Source: Brumimicrobium sp033722555 (GTDB lineage Bacteria; Bacteroidota; Bacteroidia; Flavobacteriales_D; Crocinitomicaceae). Taken from it: a DNA stretch of 64,000 nucleotides. The stretch spans positions 1-64,000 of the forward strand of contig JAWVYS010000002.1 in assembly GCA_033722555.1 (NCBI GenBank). Direction: 5' to 3'. The translations under genes and the position numbers were made by a program. The notes under the pieces are model-generated. The model ran no database searches, was not told the DNA's origin, and saw only the letters and a program-made list of their open reading frames with translations. Positions 53,801 through 61,272 of the stretch are shown piece by piece (positions within the stretch are counted from its first letter, which is position 1; every line of letters starts with the position of its first letter).

Positions 53801-54781
53801 TACCTGCTGGTTAGGGGGACAAGTAACCACAGGAACAATCGTATCCAGTGATCTGACATCAATGGAGCATGTTGAGCTGTTGCCCGACAGATCCGTAGCC
53901 GTTACAATTACCGGTACCACGGTTAAATGGCCTGAAAAAACGGTACCTGAAGCAATATCCTGAGATAAAATAATGTCTGAGCTCGATGTACAGTCATCTG
54001 TAACCGTAACCGTAGGTGGCAACAAAAGATCCGGAATCAGAGCATCACAGTTTTGATCAACATATACGTTAATATCTGCCGCACATGTTAATACTGGAGC
54101 ATCTACGTCGCCTGAGAGAAGTTGAATATTATATATAGCTACAGAAGGATCGGTTCCAACACCGTCGTTGTTATTCACCCATTGGAATCCAATTCTGACA
54201 TTGGGGTTGTTATCCGCAGAAATGGGCAAGGTAATAGTTCTTGACTCCCACAATCCTTGTGGAGCACATAGTGCAGACTTTGGAGTATCTTCTAAAACAG
54301 TCCAAGAACTACCGTCAAAATACCATACAATAGCATTGTCTATTGCAGCATCTCCATTTTCAATGTATTCAAAATATAGTTCCACTTTACATTTCCCGGT
54401 ACAATCGATCGTAGGCGATTCTGCTCTTACATTTGTAGATGCATCCCCGCCCAATCCACTCCCGTCAGAAAGGTATGCAGCTCCAAAATCTCCTAAAGAA
54501 GAACTTATGTGAAGAGTAGGGTTTGTTCCGCATCCCGAACCGCAGTTACCCACGCCCTGGCCGTTTTCCGCTGCACTCACATACCATAAATTAGCAACTG
54601 AACCATTAAATCCGGTAGAAGTCACAGACCAAGTTCCATTCGAAGTTACGTAGCCGTTGGCAGGTGTACCTGAATTACACCCCGATCCAAAAGTTTCTGT
54701 CCAGAATACCTGAGAAATTAAGCTGCCTGAAAATAAAAGGCTACAAAAGAATAGTACTCCCGTAATAAAGGATAATTTCAT
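50804..54781 (-). CDS. Giant secreted HYR-repeat protein with T9SS type B (gliding-motility-type) C-terminal domain
   Basis: A 1325-residue secreted protein: a signal peptide (residues 1-23), a jelly-roll-like N-terminal region to ~222 (GSSWTVLEDTPKS, RIGFQW), then nine HYR-type immunoglobulin-like repeats of about 82 residues (~226-965). Most carry a CP entry, a SDNC-type core and a SGNSxxC exit, so about four Cys each. Three further PKD-like repeats follow (~966-1235). The C-terminal ~90 residues are the CHU_C/gliding-motility-associated domain: VITPNNDGKNDLFVIE, VKIVNRWGGLVFES, PMGTYFYRIVL. That domain is a T9SS type B signal. Likely a cell-surface adhesin or motility-type filament. It pairs with the PorP/SprF gene downstream. 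Confidence 0.92.
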   Translation of the reverse strand: MKLSFITGVLFFCSLLFSGSLISQVFWTETFGSGCNSGTPANGYVTSNGTWSVTSTGFNGSVANLWYVSAAENGQGVGNCGSGCGTNPTLHISSSLGDFGAAYLSDGSGLGGDASTNVRAESPTIDCTGKCKVELYFEYIENGDAAIDNAIVWYFDGSSWTVLEDTPKSALCAPQGLWESRTITLPISADNNPNVRIGFQWVNNNDGVGTDPSVAIYNIQLLSGDVDAPVLTCAADINVYVDQNCDALIPDLLLPPTVTVTDDCTSSSDIILSQDIASGTVFSGHLTVVPVIVTATDLSGNSSTCSIDVRSLDTIVPVVTCPPNQQVIADASCSAPISDYTSLASATDNCSASVNLIFEQTPVSGTVINADQIVEILARDEAGNEGTCTFTVELIDTISPNITCPTNQTQETAAGTCDTLISDYTNQVIWNDNCTSSAASMTFQQSPLPLTLISGSNTVTITVIDPDGNSRSCDFQVAVIDTEDPSIACPADQNLPTNSACNATLPDFTSAATSSDNCSSNANITVTQSPAPGTLLSGVGTIQTVTLTAEDEAGNTSNCTFDVTLTDTTSPQAFCPSNMTEYVNSSCEFVVPDYTGMTAGTDNCYSMGDFTITQDVAVGTTLSYGVQNIQMTVQDPSGNAGTCLFQLTVLDTISPVISACVPDQVETADASCNAQLSDYSSLLSSSDNCDAPGDLVITQSPATGSFISGPTTVTITVSDLSGNSRSCDFQVIIDDQLAPSILCPSDTIVNVNANCEYPAPDLTGVVNGTDNCSSFADMTVSQSPAAGVTLSGSDVIQVTLTDENGNSTSCNVNVIPNDLTPPQITCPTDQFLNNGTNCDYQITDFTALVSASDNCSAVTLTQNPAIGTALGTGVHLVEITATDAFGNSSSCTFNLSVAETVDPTISCPSNITQCDPVVNYAVPSGADNCVGFSVSQTDGSGLTSGDQFPVGTTLQTFEVTDLSGNTASCSFTIEILESPDPANIITTTTSLCDTTSMVLEADPVSPGTGEWTVIAGGGNLNNQFSNMTGVNNLTFGANTFVWTVSSVNCGNATDTLTVNVYEQPLPANTQDTLYICADTSLNITGNQPNVGIGTWTSVSGGINFLNENSPNTLAYNFTGGWNDLIWTISNGSCPSSSDTLSVFTKPNTVIQTSDTSLCATENSLTLVGSPNPVGVSSIWYIIEGSGDILSQTSSTTLAENLNGGENIFVYAQNHPLCGTNHDTLSVTVELCGDYDPVIPTVITPNNDGKNDLFVIESLHVLYPECEVKIVNRWGGLVFESTGYEEPWNGKLNNTGEPLPMGTYFYRIVLNDSEGNEITGPISIIR

Positions 54782-54985
54782 AGTGTGATAGTTAAAACGT
54801 ATTAAATCTTTATTTCAGTCGCGAATATAGCTAAAACCATTGGAAAAAAGAAACTTCATTCCTTTGAATATCAATGTGTATTTGAACCCATAGGATGAAA
54901 CCGATGAATTAAAGCAGTCTGAACATTCAGCCGCTATGTATCGTGTATTTAAAGCCTCTTTTAAACCAGTTTTAACCGATTGCCT

Positions 54986-55663
54986 TTAAAAGTTAGGTGT
55001 TAGCGCATGTGTTTTGAAGAAGTCATCGATGTATTCTATAGCTTCCTCCTCTGTATCCACGATTTTAAACAGATCAAGGTCTCCCTCTGAAATATTTCCT
55101 TCAGCCAGCATAGTACTTCGGATCCAGTTTATCAGTCCTTCCCAGTATTCTGTCCCAATCAAAACAACAGGTCGCTTATTTATCTTTTTGGTTTGTATCA
55201 GAGTGAGTGCTTCAAAGAATTCATCCATGGTTCCAAAACCACCGGGGAGAATAACAAAACCCTGCGAATATTTCACGAAAACAACCTTTCTTACAAAGAA
55301 GTAATCGAATTTGAGATTGGATTCCGGATCTATAAATTCATTTCCACTTTGTTCAAAAGGTAAATCAATATTTAGCCCTACTGATTTTCCGCCTCCTTTC
55401 TGGGCACCTTTATTTCCGGCCTCCATGATACCTGGTCCGCCTCCGGTTATAACTCCATATCCTCTTTCTCCAAGCATTTGCGAAACCTTCACTGCTTTTT
55501 GATAGTATTTATTGTGTGCCTGTGTACGAGCAGATCCGAACACGGAAATACATGGGCCAATCTTAGCCATACTTTCATAGCCGTTTACAAATTCAGCCAT
55601 TATTTTAAAAATAGCCCAGCTGTCATTGGTTTTTATTTCATACCAATCCTTTCTTACATTCAT
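54986..55663 (-). CDS. LOG-family nucleotide 5'-monophosphate phosphoribohydrolase (TIGR00730 type)
   Basis: A 225-residue Rossmann-like protein. It has the family motifs CISVFGSART, GVITGGGPGIMEAGNKGA and the catalytic PGGFGTMDEFFEAL (PGGxGTxxE). Members hydrolyse AMP or cytokinin riboside monophosphate to the base plus ribose 5-phosphate. It is separated from the HYR gene by 204 bases in which no gene or clear terminator was seen. Substrate unknown; the family call is strong. Confidence 0.9.
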   Translation of the reverse strand: MNVRKDWYEIKTNDSWAIFKIMAEFVNGYESMAKIGPCISVFGSARTQAHNKYYQKAVKVSQMLGERGYGVITGGGPGIMEAGNKGAQKGGGKSVGLNIDLPFEQSGNEFIDPESNLKFDYFFVRKVVFVKYSQGFVILPGGFGTMDEFFEALTLIQTKKINKRPVVLIGTEYWEGLINWIRSTMLAEGNISEGDLDLFKIVDTEEEAIEYIDDFFKTHALTPNF

Positions 55664-56178
55664 CTATATAGGTTTAATTCATTTTCTACATGTTTTACAG
55701 CGCATGACTTCGATCGACCTGAAATCAGCCGTATGATCGAAACGCTTAATAAACTCGGAACAACATTTTATCCAATTTTTATCTCTTCTCTCAATCAGAT
55801 AAACATCGCGAAGATATCGATATATCCACAAAATGTAAACCGATTAAAGGTTCTTCCAATAAATTAGCGTGTTTTAATCTACTTCGCTTTAACAAATCCA
55901 AAGATAAATATATACTTTGAGTTTGATCCACGAAAACTCATTTTGAGGATATTCCTTCCCGAAAAAAGTCTCGTCGGAGAGTTCAAAGCGTCGGCAAGAT
56001 ACACTGAATTTTCCAATTCAGCTTATAGAATATACTGGCTATGTCAAAGGTATTATCCTTAACAGGAACTTCACGAATATCTCTCATCTAAAGATTTCGT
56101 ATTAATAATTCATAAAACTCCGTTCTTTAAACACGTGAATCAGATTCAAAATTGAACGTAAGAAGGAAATAATTAGTA
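55664..56178. other. Divergent intergenic region upstream of LOG gene and TPR kinase
   Basis: This 515-base stretch has no convincing gene. It holds a minus-strand TATCTTTG -7 box (55899-55906) without a spaced TTG, and a near-match plus-strand box TATACTTTG near 55910. A perfect 7-bp palindromic hairpin CTGAATT-TTCC-AATTCAG lies at 56004-56021. A purine-rich AAGAAGGAAA just before the kinase ATG is an acceptable ribosome-binding site. A 46-codon GTG-started minus-strand frame (55791-55931) is not convincing. The length suggests regulatory content for the kinase operon. Confidence 0.4.
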
Positions 56179-57804
56179 ATGGATAACGCTAAATATTTCA
56201 TCTTTGAAAAACAAATAGTAGATTTGAATCGATATACCGAATTGAAAAAACTACTTAGCATACTTATTATTTGTTCTTCCCTGTCCCCTGGGGTTACTCA
56301 GGAGAATATCACTGTGGACTCCATGATTACTCTGGGAAATAGAAAAATTGAGTTAAGCAGGATTTCTGAAGCAGCAGACCTCTTTATCCGAGCGCGTAGA
56401 GTTAGTGACAAAACTAAAAATGACAAGGATTACTTTAAGGCATCTGTCAATTTAGCAAATCTTTACACCTTATACAGTCGCACTCCAGAAGCCGAAAAAA
56501 TTTTTTCCAAGATTCAGCCAAAAGAAATTTATGGAGCGGAATTGAATTGTCAATATTACCACCGAAAGGCATTCTTTTTCAATCAAACGGGTTTACTGGA
56601 TTCGGCGATTATTTACTCTCAAAAGTCCTTGGAAATTGCCAACAAGCATAACCTAAAGAGCGCTAAAGGAACTGTACTTAACGAATTATCGAACATTTAC
56701 CTGAGAAAGGGCGAATATGACAAAGCAGTCAAGTTTGCTCATTCATCGTGTGATTTATACAAGAATCAACCAAGGTATTATGCCAACGCATATTTCAACA
56801 AAGCAGTTGTATATCACAAAATGGAAAACTTTGACAGTTCCATAGCAATGTTGAAAGATAACTTAAAAAACATTGAAGAGACGCAGTGGCACTCCGTAAA
56901 AGGACCTATTTACTTCTATCTGGCCGATGCATATTTTAAGTTAAATGATTCTTTAAAAGGATTTAAATACTTATCTCTCGAACGGTTAGAAAATATAAAA
57001 AAACAGAAGGAAGAGCACATTAAAAGTTTCAATAATTTGATGATTGAATATGAAACTGAACAAAAAAACTTGGAGATCGCTCAAAATAAAAATCTAATTA
57101 ATAGACAGGTTTACGAGCAAAAAAGGTTAACCGTTTTTGTTGTTTCACTAACTGTTCTATTGATATTGGCTATAGTTTTTACCTTAACCTTACGTAGAAA
57201 GAATAGGAAACTACGTGATCTGATCGAGGAAAATGAGTTTCTCGTAGGAGAAGCCAATCACCGGATCAAAAACAATCTTCAACTTATTAATTCACTCATC
57301 GCGGATGAAATGGAAAAAAAAGGCGCAAAAGAAGACGATCACATGATTCAGGTAGCTAGTAAAATTGAGACGATCACAACACTTCATCAACAATTGTACT
57401 TGAATGATGACAAATCGTTAATTGACCTCTCTAATTATCTGAAGATACTTCTTAACAACCTCAGTCATCTATTAACCCCCAATGAAATCGTATTAAATAA
57501 AGACTTTAAAGTAGTTCATTATCACGCTGATCGTTCGGTTTACATTGGTCTTGTTCTGAATGAACTTGTAATAAATTCCATAAAACATGCGTTTTTAAAA
57601 AACCAGAATTACAAGGAAATTAATGTAAGTTTAAAGGAACTGGGAAATGTAATTATTCTTACGTTTCGCGACAATGGAGTAGGATTCAATCCAGATTACA
57701 AACCTCATTTAGTAGATTTACTTACTAAACAACTTAGGGCAAAGGTAACTTTGGAAAATAAGAATGGATTCAATTTTAAGATGGAAATAAAAACGACAAG
57801 ATGA
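56179..57804 (+). CDS. TPR-repeat sensor histidine kinase (HisKA_2/LytS-like group)
   Basis: A 541-residue kinase. A hydrophobic secretion-like segment (LKKLLSILIICSSLS) lies at residues ~23-38. A TTG at 56242 would start there, but the ATG at 56179 has the better ribosome-binding site. About five or six TPR-like helical pairs span ~45-280, followed by one transmembrane helix (LTVFVVSLTVLLILAIVFTL, ~317-338). The phosphoacceptor is ANHRIKNNLQLI with His361, the N-box is NELVINSIKHAF and the ATP box is DNGVGFNP, so the kinase core looks functional, though the second glycine box is weak. It overlaps the LytTR regulator gene by 4 bases (ATGA), making a cognate two-component pair. Confidence 0.9.
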   Translation: MDNAKYFIFEKQIVDLNRYTELKKLLSILIICSSLSPGVTQENITVDSMITLGNRKIELSRISEAADLFIRARRVSDKTKNDKDYFKASVNLANLYTLYSRTPEAEKIFSKIQPKEIYGAELNCQYYHRKAFFFNQTGLLDSAIIYSQKSLEIANKHNLKSAKGTVLNELSNIYLRKGEYDKAVKFAHSSCDLYKNQPRYYANAYFNKAVVYHKMENFDSSIAMLKDNLKNIEETQWHSVKGPIYFYLADAYFKLNDSLKGFKYLSLERLENIKKQKEEHIKSFNNLMIEYETEQKNLEIAQNKNLINRQVYEQKRLTVFVVSLTVLLILAIVFTLTLRRKNRKLRDLIEENEFLVGEANHRIKNNLQLINSLIADEMEKKGAKEDDHMIQVASKIETITTLHQQLYLNDDKSLIDLSNYLKILLNNLSHLLTPNEIVLNKDFKVVHYHADRSVYIGLVLNELVINSIKHAFLKNQNYKEINVSLKELGNVIILTFRDNGVGFNPDYKPHLVDLLTKQLRAKVTLENKNGFNFKMEIKTTR

Positions 57805-58448
57805 AGGCCGTAATTGTGGAGGATGAAATTTTAGTCGCTGACCATCTGCGAAAAATCCTAGAAAAACAGAGTGTGCAAGTGATTAAAATGGTTGAAAACA
57901 CCGTTGATGCAACTCAGCTAATCCTTGAATCACCGGATATATTTCTTGTAGATATTCGCCTGGCGGATAACAGTAGTGGAATTGACCTCGGGAAAAAACT
58001 CTGTGCCTCGCGAATCCCATTCATTTATATCACAGCCAACAATGAAATGGATATCATTAAGCGAGCAGCAATTACTGAACCTCAATCTTATATTACCAAA
58101 CCGTTCAATGAAAGAGACGTAATCGCTGCAGTGGAGCTGATCAGACAAAAATACTACACCTCGACTTCAATTGAAGTTCCATCACCCAAGGGAAAAATTT
58201 CAATAGCATTTGAAGATATAAGTTACCTTGAGGCAGATGGTTCCTATACTAAAATAATTACACCTGATAAGTCTTTTTTAACCCGTAAAACATTGAAAGA
58301 AATCTCAGCGGAATTAGGAAGTCAATTCATCAGAATCCATCGTTCTTTTATTGTCAATAAGTACAAAATAACATCAAGAAAAGCCAGCTCAGTTTTTATT
58401 GGTCACAAAGAATTAAAGATTTCTCGCTCCTTTCGCGAAAAACTTTAA
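57801..58448 (+). CDS. LytTR-type response regulator
   Basis: A 215-residue transcription factor. The receiver domain (residues ~1-115) has the acidic pair Glu7/Asp8, phosphoacceptor Asp51 (FLVDIRLAD), Thr78 and Lys100 (YITKPF). The LytTR DNA-binding domain (~130-215) has ISFEDISYLEADGSYTKI and FIRIHRSFIVNKYKI. LytTR proteins bind paired direct repeats one to two helical turns apart. A 12-base direct repeat with 20-base period begins 14 bases after this gene's stop, in front of the secreted-protein gene, and is the obvious candidate target. Confidence 0.94.
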   Translation: MKAVIVEDEILVADHLRKILEKQSVQVIKMVENTVDATQLILESPDIFLVDIRLADNSSGIDLGKKLCASRIPFIYITANNEMDIIKRAAITEPQSYITKPFNERDVIAAVELIRQKYYTSTSIEVPSPKGKISIAFEDISYLEADGSYTKIITPDKSFLTRKTLKEISAELGSQFIRIHRSFIVNKYKITSRKASSVFIGHKELKISRSFREKL

Positions 58449-58461
58449 TAATCCTTCCATT

Positions 58462-58493
58462 TACTACAAAAAATTGTCCCTTACGACAAAAAA
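58462..58493 (+). repeat. Direct repeat, 20-bp period: candidate LytTR operator
   Basis: TACTACAAAAAA (58462-58473) and TACGACAAAAAA (58482-58493) are identical except for one base and are spaced 20 bases start to start, about two helical turns. They lie between the LytTR regulator gene and the T9SS protein gene, about 85-115 bases before its ATG. The arrangement matches how LytTR dimers bind DNA; binding is inferred. Confidence 0.55.
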
Positions 58494-58577
58494 GGATAAC
58501 TCTATAACATAATTGTAGAATTTCGAGATAAACTATTCTATCAGTAATTAAACAGATAGAGCAAATTAATTAATTTC

Positions 58578-61076
58578 ATGATAAATTCTACTTATTTAAA
58601 CTGTACAGGAAAATTGATATCCTGTTTTATTTTGTTAACCCTATTTACTGGACAATTCTGGGCACAGCAACTCACTGCTCTACCTCAAGTAATACAAAAA
58701 ACTGAAGCCGTTAAATCAATGGCTAGAAACCAATCTAACTTCACGCAAAAGAATACTCCAATCTGGGGAACAGGTGCAGCAGCAGGAGCAGCGGAAGGTG
58801 AATTTCAGAATACTTTCAGTACAGGAACACTTAACCCTACATCCTGGTCGGCAATTTCGATTAACGATGCAAATGCAACGCCTGGAAATGCTTTCTGGGC
58901 AAGGTCTACAACCGGCGAGTCCCAAGGAGCTTACTGGGGCACTCGACCTCCTATAACGTCTCCAACACAAACTAACGGTGTTGCTCTATTTGATTCAGAT
59001 TTCATGGATAATGGAGGAACACAAGGAGCATTCGGCCTAGGTAGCTCACCTGCTCCACATAAGGGAGAGTTGATCTCACCAGTAATTGACTTAACGGGTT
59101 ATACAGACTCAGCATTGACCGTGAACTTTTATTGCTACTGGAGGAATTATGCAACCACAGAGTTTTCAGTATCTATTTCAGTAGATAATGGAGCAAGTTG
59201 GTCAGCAGTAGATATTATTAGTCTTTTACCCGCTGGAGCAAATGCAGAAAATCAAGGATGGGTGGATGCTGTTTTCGCAAATGAGACAGCCGGCGTAACG
59301 AATTTAACACAGTGTAGAATAAAATTTACTTTCGATGGTGAATACTATTTTGCAATGATAGATGACGTTTCAATAGCAACAGCTGATGCGTTTGATTTAA
59401 CTATAGCAACAGCTAATCCAAATGGAAACACCGTAGGTGATAGTTTTAAAGAATTACACATTACTAATAACAGCCATTTTCCAATGTCACAATTGAGAAA
59501 TAACTTAAAGTTTGGAGCGAATGTTAAAAATTATGGAGCAATAGATTATGAAGAACAATCTACAGCTACACTTGACCTAACGATACAAAGGTCCATTAAC
59601 GGGAGTTACAGCACGGTTTACACTCAATCGATGATTGTTGATACGGTACTGATTGGTGGAAATGGTAATGCTTTCTTTGATGACATTACGGATACTACCT
59701 GGATACAGCCAGGAGTATACAAGGTAATCTATGACGTAAATCTTGCAGAAGATGCAAATCCGAACAATGACAGTTTAATTCATTATTTCAGTATCAATAA
59801 TGATAGTTACGCTTCAAAAGTTAGCACTGATCTTTCTGGTGCACCAAGAGCAACAACAGCTATTTTCCCAGGAGGTACAGCCTTTTCAAAATTTGAATAT
59901 GGCTCGATGTTTAACTTTCCATCAGGAGGAACGCAAAACATGACGCTTGACTCCATTTCTTTCCAGTATTATATACCTTCATCCTACACAGGAACAGATG
60001 AATTGTTTGTAGGAATTCGTGTATATGAATGGTATGATTTGACACAAGATGGGCAATTGGATACTGATCCATCTAGTGGTGAACTTAATGTAGTTGCTGT
60101 TGCCGAAGCACAACTCAGCAACCTAATTGGAGCGACCCAGACGTTTCGAGATACAACGGTACCAGTCATGAATGTCAGTACGTTTAACGAGCTTAACCTT
60201 GTAGATGGTAAGACTTATTTGGTAACACTTCTTTTAGAGGCAGGAGGATTAGGTTTTAATCCATTCCCCTCATTCACATCGGAAAATATGATCTGGCTAG
60301 GAGCATCAGAAGAAAAAAACTATGGTATGAACTATTTATACGGTGATCTGGCACAAAGAACACATGTTTCTCCTGTGCTCGTCCTAGATGAAAATAGTAT
60401 TGGAGATTGGAATCCACTTGGTTTCGGTGCAGATGTTGTTCCATCGATCGGACTCGTCCTATCATCTCCATGTTCAGCGGCATTTTCTACGATAAATCCA
60501 ACGGCATGTAATGAATACTTGAGTCCAGCAGGTAATCTTTATACCACATCTGGAACGTACTTAGATACAATTCCTGCTGCGGCTGGATGTGACAGTGTAA
60601 TTACGATAAACTTGACAGTTGACAACGTTGACGTTTCAGTTACCAACTCATCTCCAACGTTATCTGCTACGGTTTCTGGAGCGTCATACCAGTGGTTGGA
60701 CTGTGATAATAACTATGCGGTAATTCCGGGAGAAACAAGTCAGAATTTCACGGCTACTGCGAATGGAAATTATGCAGTAGAGATCACACAGAGTAACTGT
60801 ACAGACACTTCTGCTTGCAATTCAGTAAGTAATGTCGGAATCAATAATAATGACCTGAGCAAATTCAACGTTTATCCGAATCCAACAAAAGACAAGTTGA
60901 CAATTGAGTTAATTGGTTCTCAGGAGTCGGATTATAGCATTCTAGATGTAACAGGAAGGATGATCAAAGCAGGTAAAATTGAAGGAATAGAAACAACTAT
61001 TGATGTATCGAACTTTAAAAGACAAATCTACTTTATCAAAATTGGTGAACAAGTAATCAAGTTTGTAAAACAGTAA
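58578..61076 (+). CDS. Secreted protein with T9SS type A sorting domain
   Basis: An 832-residue exported protein. Signal peptide at residues ~12-32 (KLISCFILLTLFTGQFWAQ). The N-terminal part (~75-275) is a jelly-roll/MAM-like beta domain (GELISPVIDLTGYTDSALTV, RIKFTFDGEYYFAMIDDVSI). A middle region of beta-rich modules follows, and a GCDSVITINLTV module lies near residue 675. The C-terminal ~73 residues (760-832) are the T9SS type A signal: FNVYPNPTKDKLTIEL, SILDVTGRMIKAGKI, QIYFIKIGEQVIKFVK. No catalytic motif was seen. It follows the kinase/LytTR pair on the same strand behind the direct repeat, and ends at a strong terminator, so it is probably the regulated output of that system. Confidence 0.9.
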   Translation: MINSTYLNCTGKLISCFILLTLFTGQFWAQQLTALPQVIQKTEAVKSMARNQSNFTQKNTPIWGTGAAAGAAEGEFQNTFSTGTLNPTSWSAISINDANATPGNAFWARSTTGESQGAYWGTRPPITSPTQTNGVALFDSDFMDNGGTQGAFGLGSSPAPHKGELISPVIDLTGYTDSALTVNFYCYWRNYATTEFSVSISVDNGASWSAVDIISLLPAGANAENQGWVDAVFANETAGVTNLTQCRIKFTFDGEYYFAMIDDVSIATADAFDLTIATANPNGNTVGDSFKELHITNNSHFPMSQLRNNLKFGANVKNYGAIDYEEQSTATLDLTIQRSINGSYSTVYTQSMIVDTVLIGGNGNAFFDDITDTTWIQPGVYKVIYDVNLAEDANPNNDSLIHYFSINNDSYASKVSTDLSGAPRATTAIFPGGTAFSKFEYGSMFNFPSGGTQNMTLDSISFQYYIPSSYTGTDELFVGIRVYEWYDLTQDGQLDTDPSSGELNVVAVAEAQLSNLIGATQTFRDTTVPVMNVSTFNELNLVDGKTYLVTLLLEAGGLGFNPFPSFTSENMIWLGASEEKNYGMNYLYGDLAQRTHVSPVLVLDENSIGDWNPLGFGADVVPSIGLVLSSPCSAAFSTINPTACNEYLSPAGNLYTTSGTYLDTIPAAAGCDSVITINLTVDNVDVSVTNSSPTLSATVSGASYQWLDCDNNYAVIPGETSQNFTATANGNYAVEITQSNCTDTSACNSVSNVGINNNDLSKFNVYPNPTKDKLTIELIGSQESDYSILDVTGRMIKAGKIEGIETTIDVSNFKRQIYFIKIGEQVIKFVKQ

Positions 61077-61109
61077 AATGACTTATACCTGTATTACTGA
61101 GTGAAATTA

Positions 61110-61138
61110 GGTCCGAGAGTTAATCTCGGGCCTTTTTT
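61110..61138 (+). terminator. Intrinsic terminator of the T9SS type A protein gene
   Basis: GGTCCGAGA, loop GTTAA, TCTCGGGCC forms a 9-bp stem with one U-G pair, followed by six T. It lies 34 bases after the stop codon. Confidence 0.88.
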
Positions 61139-61272
61139 ACTTTATTTACCTGATGAATCCAAAAACTACTTGCTTAATAAATAACCCTACGTGGAATCAT
61201 TTTCACGGCATTTATTCAGTCCAATGATACGTTGAATATTCAATTAATTCTTCAGGAATTGAATAGGGCCCT

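Noticed and set aside
55478..55867. 129-codon plus-strand frame across the LOG gene start
   Set aside because: Mostly antisense to the conserved LOG N-terminus; only the last third is intergenic, and its residues match no family.
55791..55931. 46-codon GTG-started minus-strand frame upstream of the LOG gene
   Set aside because: Short, no ribosome-binding site, no family; open stretches of this size are expected in a few frames of any intergenic region.
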